The position numbers and the translations under genes are program-made. Of a stretch of 64,000 nucleotides of DNA, positions 62,043 through 64,000 are shown one piece after another. The notes beneath the pieces are model-generated. The model did not search any database, was not told the DNA's origin, and worked only from the letters and a program-made list of their open reading frames with translations. The stretch comes from Planosporangium mesophilum. GTDB lineage: Bacteria; Actinomycetota; Actinomycetes; Mycobacteriales; Micromonosporaceae. The stretch covers positions 62,001 to 126,000 of the forward strand of contig NZ_BOON01000006.1 in assembly GCF_016863255.1 (NCBI RefSeq), given 5' to 3'. Position 1 is the first letter of the stretch. Every line of letters starts with the position of its first letter.

Positions 62043-62750
62043 CTACCAATCCTGGCCCACGGCACGGGCCTCGTACGCCCGCCCGCGTACCGCCGACTGC
62101 CCGGCCACCCGCGCGGCCTCCCGACGGGCCTCCTCGCGCTCCAACAGCTGCTGACGCAGGAGTTCCCTACGGGCCGCCGCCCGACGGGCCTGCTCGCGCC
62201 GTACGGCCGCCTGCCGGGCCGCCACCCAGGCGGCGTAGCGGGCCTCCGCGCGGCGGCGGCGCTGCTCCAGCATCGCCCGGTTGCGCAGGTGGGCCGTGTA
62301 CGCCACCAGAAGCAGCCCGGTGAAGCCGGCGCTGATCCAGAATCCCGGGCCGACGACGACCACACCGACCAGCTCCACCAGGTTGAGCAGGACCAGCGCG
62401 GCGAACACCCGGCGGCGGCGGTACACCGCGCGGGGGTGCCGCAGGTGCTTGGGCGCCCGCTTGATCGGCTGGCGGGGCGGATCGGACGGAGAACCCTCAG
62501 CAGCCGAGGAGACCCCCACACCACCCGCCATCCGGGGCACGACGAAGCGGGGCGGGTTGATCGGCCGGCGTCCGGGCACGGTGCGGCGCCGGCGGTGCGT
62601 CTGGCCCCCGATCCGGGCCAGTACGCGAGCCGTCGACAGCGCCCGCTCCGCCACCAGCCGCTCGGTGGCGTCGTACCGGCGAACGAGCGCCGGAGCGAAC
62701 GCCAGCAGGCCCGCGGCGGCGAGGACGGCGAGGAGCACCGAGGTCGGCAC
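62043..62750 (-). CDS. Divisome protein SepX/GlpR-like
   Basis: About 235 residues from GTG 62750 (GAGGGG, 6-base spacing). The N-terminal span PTSVLLAVLAAAGLLAFAPALVRRYD is followed by ERLVAERALSTARVLARI and a basic segment (THRRRRTVPGRRPINPPRFVV). Two more spans (VFAALVLLNLVELVGVVVVGPGFWISAGFTGLLLVAYTAHL) precede a long, highly charged Arg/Ala/Glu coiled coil (about 165-225). This architecture, and the neighbouring RimJ-like and MoeA/Glp-like genes, match SepX (Streptomyces) and GlpR (Corynebacterium), the membrane receptor of Glp that works with FtsZ/Wag31. The family assignment rests on architecture and synteny. Confidence 0.75.
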   Translation of the reverse strand: MPTSVLLAVLAAAGLLAFAPALVRRYDATERLVAERALSTARVLARIGGQTHRRRRTVPGRRPINPPRFVVPRMAGGVGVSSAAEGSPSDPPRQPIKRAPKHLRHPRAVYRRRRVFAALVLLNLVELVGVVVVGPGFWISAGFTGLLLVAYTAHLRNRAMLEQRRRRAEARYAAWVAARQAAVRREQARRAAARRELLRQQLLEREEARREAARVAGQSAVRGRAYEARAVGQDW

Positions 62751-62919
62751 CCTCACCCCTCCCGTCACACCTGTATGGCAAAAGAAGAGTTGCAGCCGTG
62801 GCAACTCCGATATCCGAGGTTACGTGTCCTCGTCGAGTATTTTCCGGCGCCACGCTGCGCAATAGGCGCATGGACCAATTGGTACCTGATAGGTGGTGGT
62901 CCCAAACCCGAAAGGATGA

Positions 62920-63546
62920 TCAGGCCGCGGCGCGGGTCCGGTGCCAACGCGCCAGCAGGCCACCTTCGTCGGCGACATCCTCGACCGTCAGGGCGTACCC
63001 GATATGGTCGCGCCATTCACCGTCGATGTGGAGATAACGCTCGTGGTAGGCCTCCTGGCGGAAACCGAGTTTCTCCACCACCCGCCGGCTCGGCCGGTTT
63101 TCGGGCCGAATGTTGACCTCGATCCGGTGCAGCCCACCGACGCCGAAGGCGTGGTCCACCGCGAGGGCCAGCGCCGTCGGGATGACGCCCCGCCCGGCGA
63201 CCCGCGCGTCGACCCAGTACCCGGCGTACCCGGAGCAGAAGGCCCGCCGCACGATGCTGCCCAGCGTCAACTGGCCGACGAGACGCTCCTCGTCCGCGGC
63301 GAGCAGACACACCGCGAACGGCATCGCGGCGCCCTGGCGGGCGACGCGGCGCAGGTCGGCGTAGACGGAGCGGAACGCGGCCGGCGAGTTCAGCTCGTGC
63401 CACGGGCCGTACGGCGAGGGCTCCCAGGGGGCCAGCCACTCCTCGTTGGCCCGCCGGGTCTCCGACCAGGCCCGGGCATCGCCGCGCCGGTACGGCCGCA
63501 GCAGGACCGGCCCGTCACGGAGCACCGCCGGCCAGCCCGGCTGCAT
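62920..63546 (-). CDS. GNAT family acetyltransferase, RimJ/RimL-like
   Basis: 208 residues from ATG 63546, overlapping the upstream stop (TGATG); GTG 63549 with a GTGA overlap is equally possible. VLLRPYRRGDARAWSETRRANEEWLAPWEP is the RimJ N-terminus, GYAGYWVDARVAGRGVIPTALALAVDHAF the acetyl-CoA motif (RGVIPTA) and RIEVNIRPENRPSRRVVEKLGFRQEA motif B. It would acetylate the N-terminus of ribosomal S5 or another protein. It is translationally coupled to the Glp/MoeA-like gene and precedes the SepX/GlpR-like gene, as in related genomes. Confidence 0.88.
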   Translation of the reverse strand: MQPGWPAVLRDGPVLLRPYRRGDARAWSETRRANEEWLAPWEPSPYGPWHELNSPAAFRSVYADLRRVARQGAAMPFAVCLLAADEERLVGQLTLGSIVRRAFCSGYAGYWVDARVAGRGVIPTALALAVDHAFGVGGLHRIEVNIRPENRPSRRVVEKLGFRQEAYHERYLHIDGEWRDHIGYALTVEDVADEGGLLARWHRTRAAA

Positions 63547-64000
63547 CACCGTCGCCGGTCCAGCAGCAGAACGTCCACCGTGGACCCGGCCGGCGCGGTC
63601 GTGACCCGCTCGCCGAGCACCATCAGGCCGTTCGCCTCCGCGAGACCGGAGAGCGTGTACGGGCCACCGGCGAGCGGCGCCACCGTGTACCCGCCGCCGC
63701 GGCGCTCGGCCACGTACGCCGGGCGGAACTCGCGCAGCCCGGACGGCGACTTGATCGTCTCCAGCAGGTGCGCCCGGACGCTCGGCCGGAAGACCGGGTC
63801 GGCACCGGCGAGCACCTGGATGACGGGCCGGGCCAGCACCTCGAACCCGATCAGCGCCGCGCCCGTGTCGCCGGGCAGGCAGACGACCGGTACGCCCTCG
63901 GCCCCGGCCATCGACGGCACGTTGCCGTAGCCCAACGATGTACATGGATAGACCGACACGTCGGTGAAGCGTACCGGTGGCCGCTGCCCGTCGCGCCGGG
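63546..64000 (-). CDS. MoeA/Glp-like molybdotransferase-family protein, C-terminal part (5' end outside window)
   Basis: The frame is open to the window edge at 64000; about 150 C-terminal residues are present. They resemble MoeA domains III/IV: GYGNVPSMAGAEGVPVVCLPGDTGAALIGFEVLARPVIQVLAG, then the small beta-barrel domain IV (LREFRPAYVAERRGGGYTVAPL, LSGLAEANGLMVLGE). Where catalytic MoeA usually has an M/PGKP loop and PGNPVSA, this protein has VYPCTSLGYG and PGDTGAA. The divergence and the adjacent SepX/GlpR-like gene favour a Glp-type cell-division protein. A true MoeA cannot be excluded without the N-terminal part. Confidence 0.75.
   Translation of the reverse strand, partial: RRDGQRPPVRFTDVSVYPCTSLGYGNVPSMAGAEGVPVVCLPGDTGAALIGFEVLARPVIQVLAGADPVFRPSVRAHLLETIKSPSGLREFRPAYVAERRGGGYTVAPLAGGPYTLSGLAEANGLMVLGERVTTAPAGSTVDVLLLDRRR

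Overview
The window is high-GC DNA of an actinomycete, most likely of the Micromonosporaceae or a close relative. GTG starts are frequent, there are many ATGA/GTGA overlaps, and actinobacterial markers are present: a DUF3073 protein, a SepX/GlpR-type divisome protein beside a Glp/MoeA-like protein, an actinobacterial PMT mannosyltransferase next to rsmI, and L25 of the long CTC type. The genus is inferred from gene content, not from a search. No insertion sequence, CRISPR array, phage or rRNA operon was seen.

Bases 1-15.5 kb form a cell-surface polysaccharide locus. Rightward genes are a truncated glycosyltransferase, a Wzx-like flippase, a second GT4 glycosyltransferase and an asparagine-synthase-like amidotransferase. 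Leftward runs a tightly overlapped operon: aminotransferase, small PglC-like phosphoglycosyl transferase, GNAT, FemAB/GNAT-like protein, Wzy/O-antigen-ligase-like protein and FkbM methyltransferase. A low-molecular-weight tyrosine phosphatase and a Wzc-like tyrosine autokinase converge and overlap at their 3' ends. A PglF/CapD-type 4,6-dehydratase follows. Dehydratase, aminotransferase, GNAT and PglC-like transferase together look like a di-N-acetylbacillosamine-type primer pathway.

Bases 15.5-25.9 kb hold mixed genes: YihY/BrkB, 2'-5' RNA ligase, trpS, a CBS/CorC protein, galE, a GDPD lipoprotein, and an operon with a large polyprenyl glycosylphosphotransferase, cysQ, cysD and cysN. This operon couples a second sugar-priming enzyme to sulfate activation.

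From 26 to 53.5 kb lies a block conserved in actinobacteria (gene content as in M. tuberculosis Rv1002c-Rv1018c): pth, rplY, prs, glmU, then ispE, rsmA, tatD, metG, rsmI, pmt. Between glmU and ispE there are about 13 kb of accessory genes. These include tRNA-Gln, an HTH-nucleotidyltransferase (MNT-like) gene with a 36-bp palindromic operator and a truncated partner, an AEC transporter, two tandem paralogous surface proteins, VOC, MarR/YceI/pirin, a serine hydrolase, a desaturase with a TetR regulator, DUF4383 and an ABC-F ATPase. No rpfB is found between rsmA and tatD.

Bases 53.5-64 kb contain a quinone oxidoreductase, an SDR, a TrmH methyltransferase, a STAS protein, DUF3073, an apparently orphan DNA methyltransferase flanked by gene-poor repeat-bearing DNA, a small CxxCxGxG protein, a PdxI-like aldo/keto reductase, a DUF2975-HTH pair with twin operators, tRNA-Ala, and a SepX/GlpR - RimJ-like - Glp/MoeA-like cluster cut by the window end.
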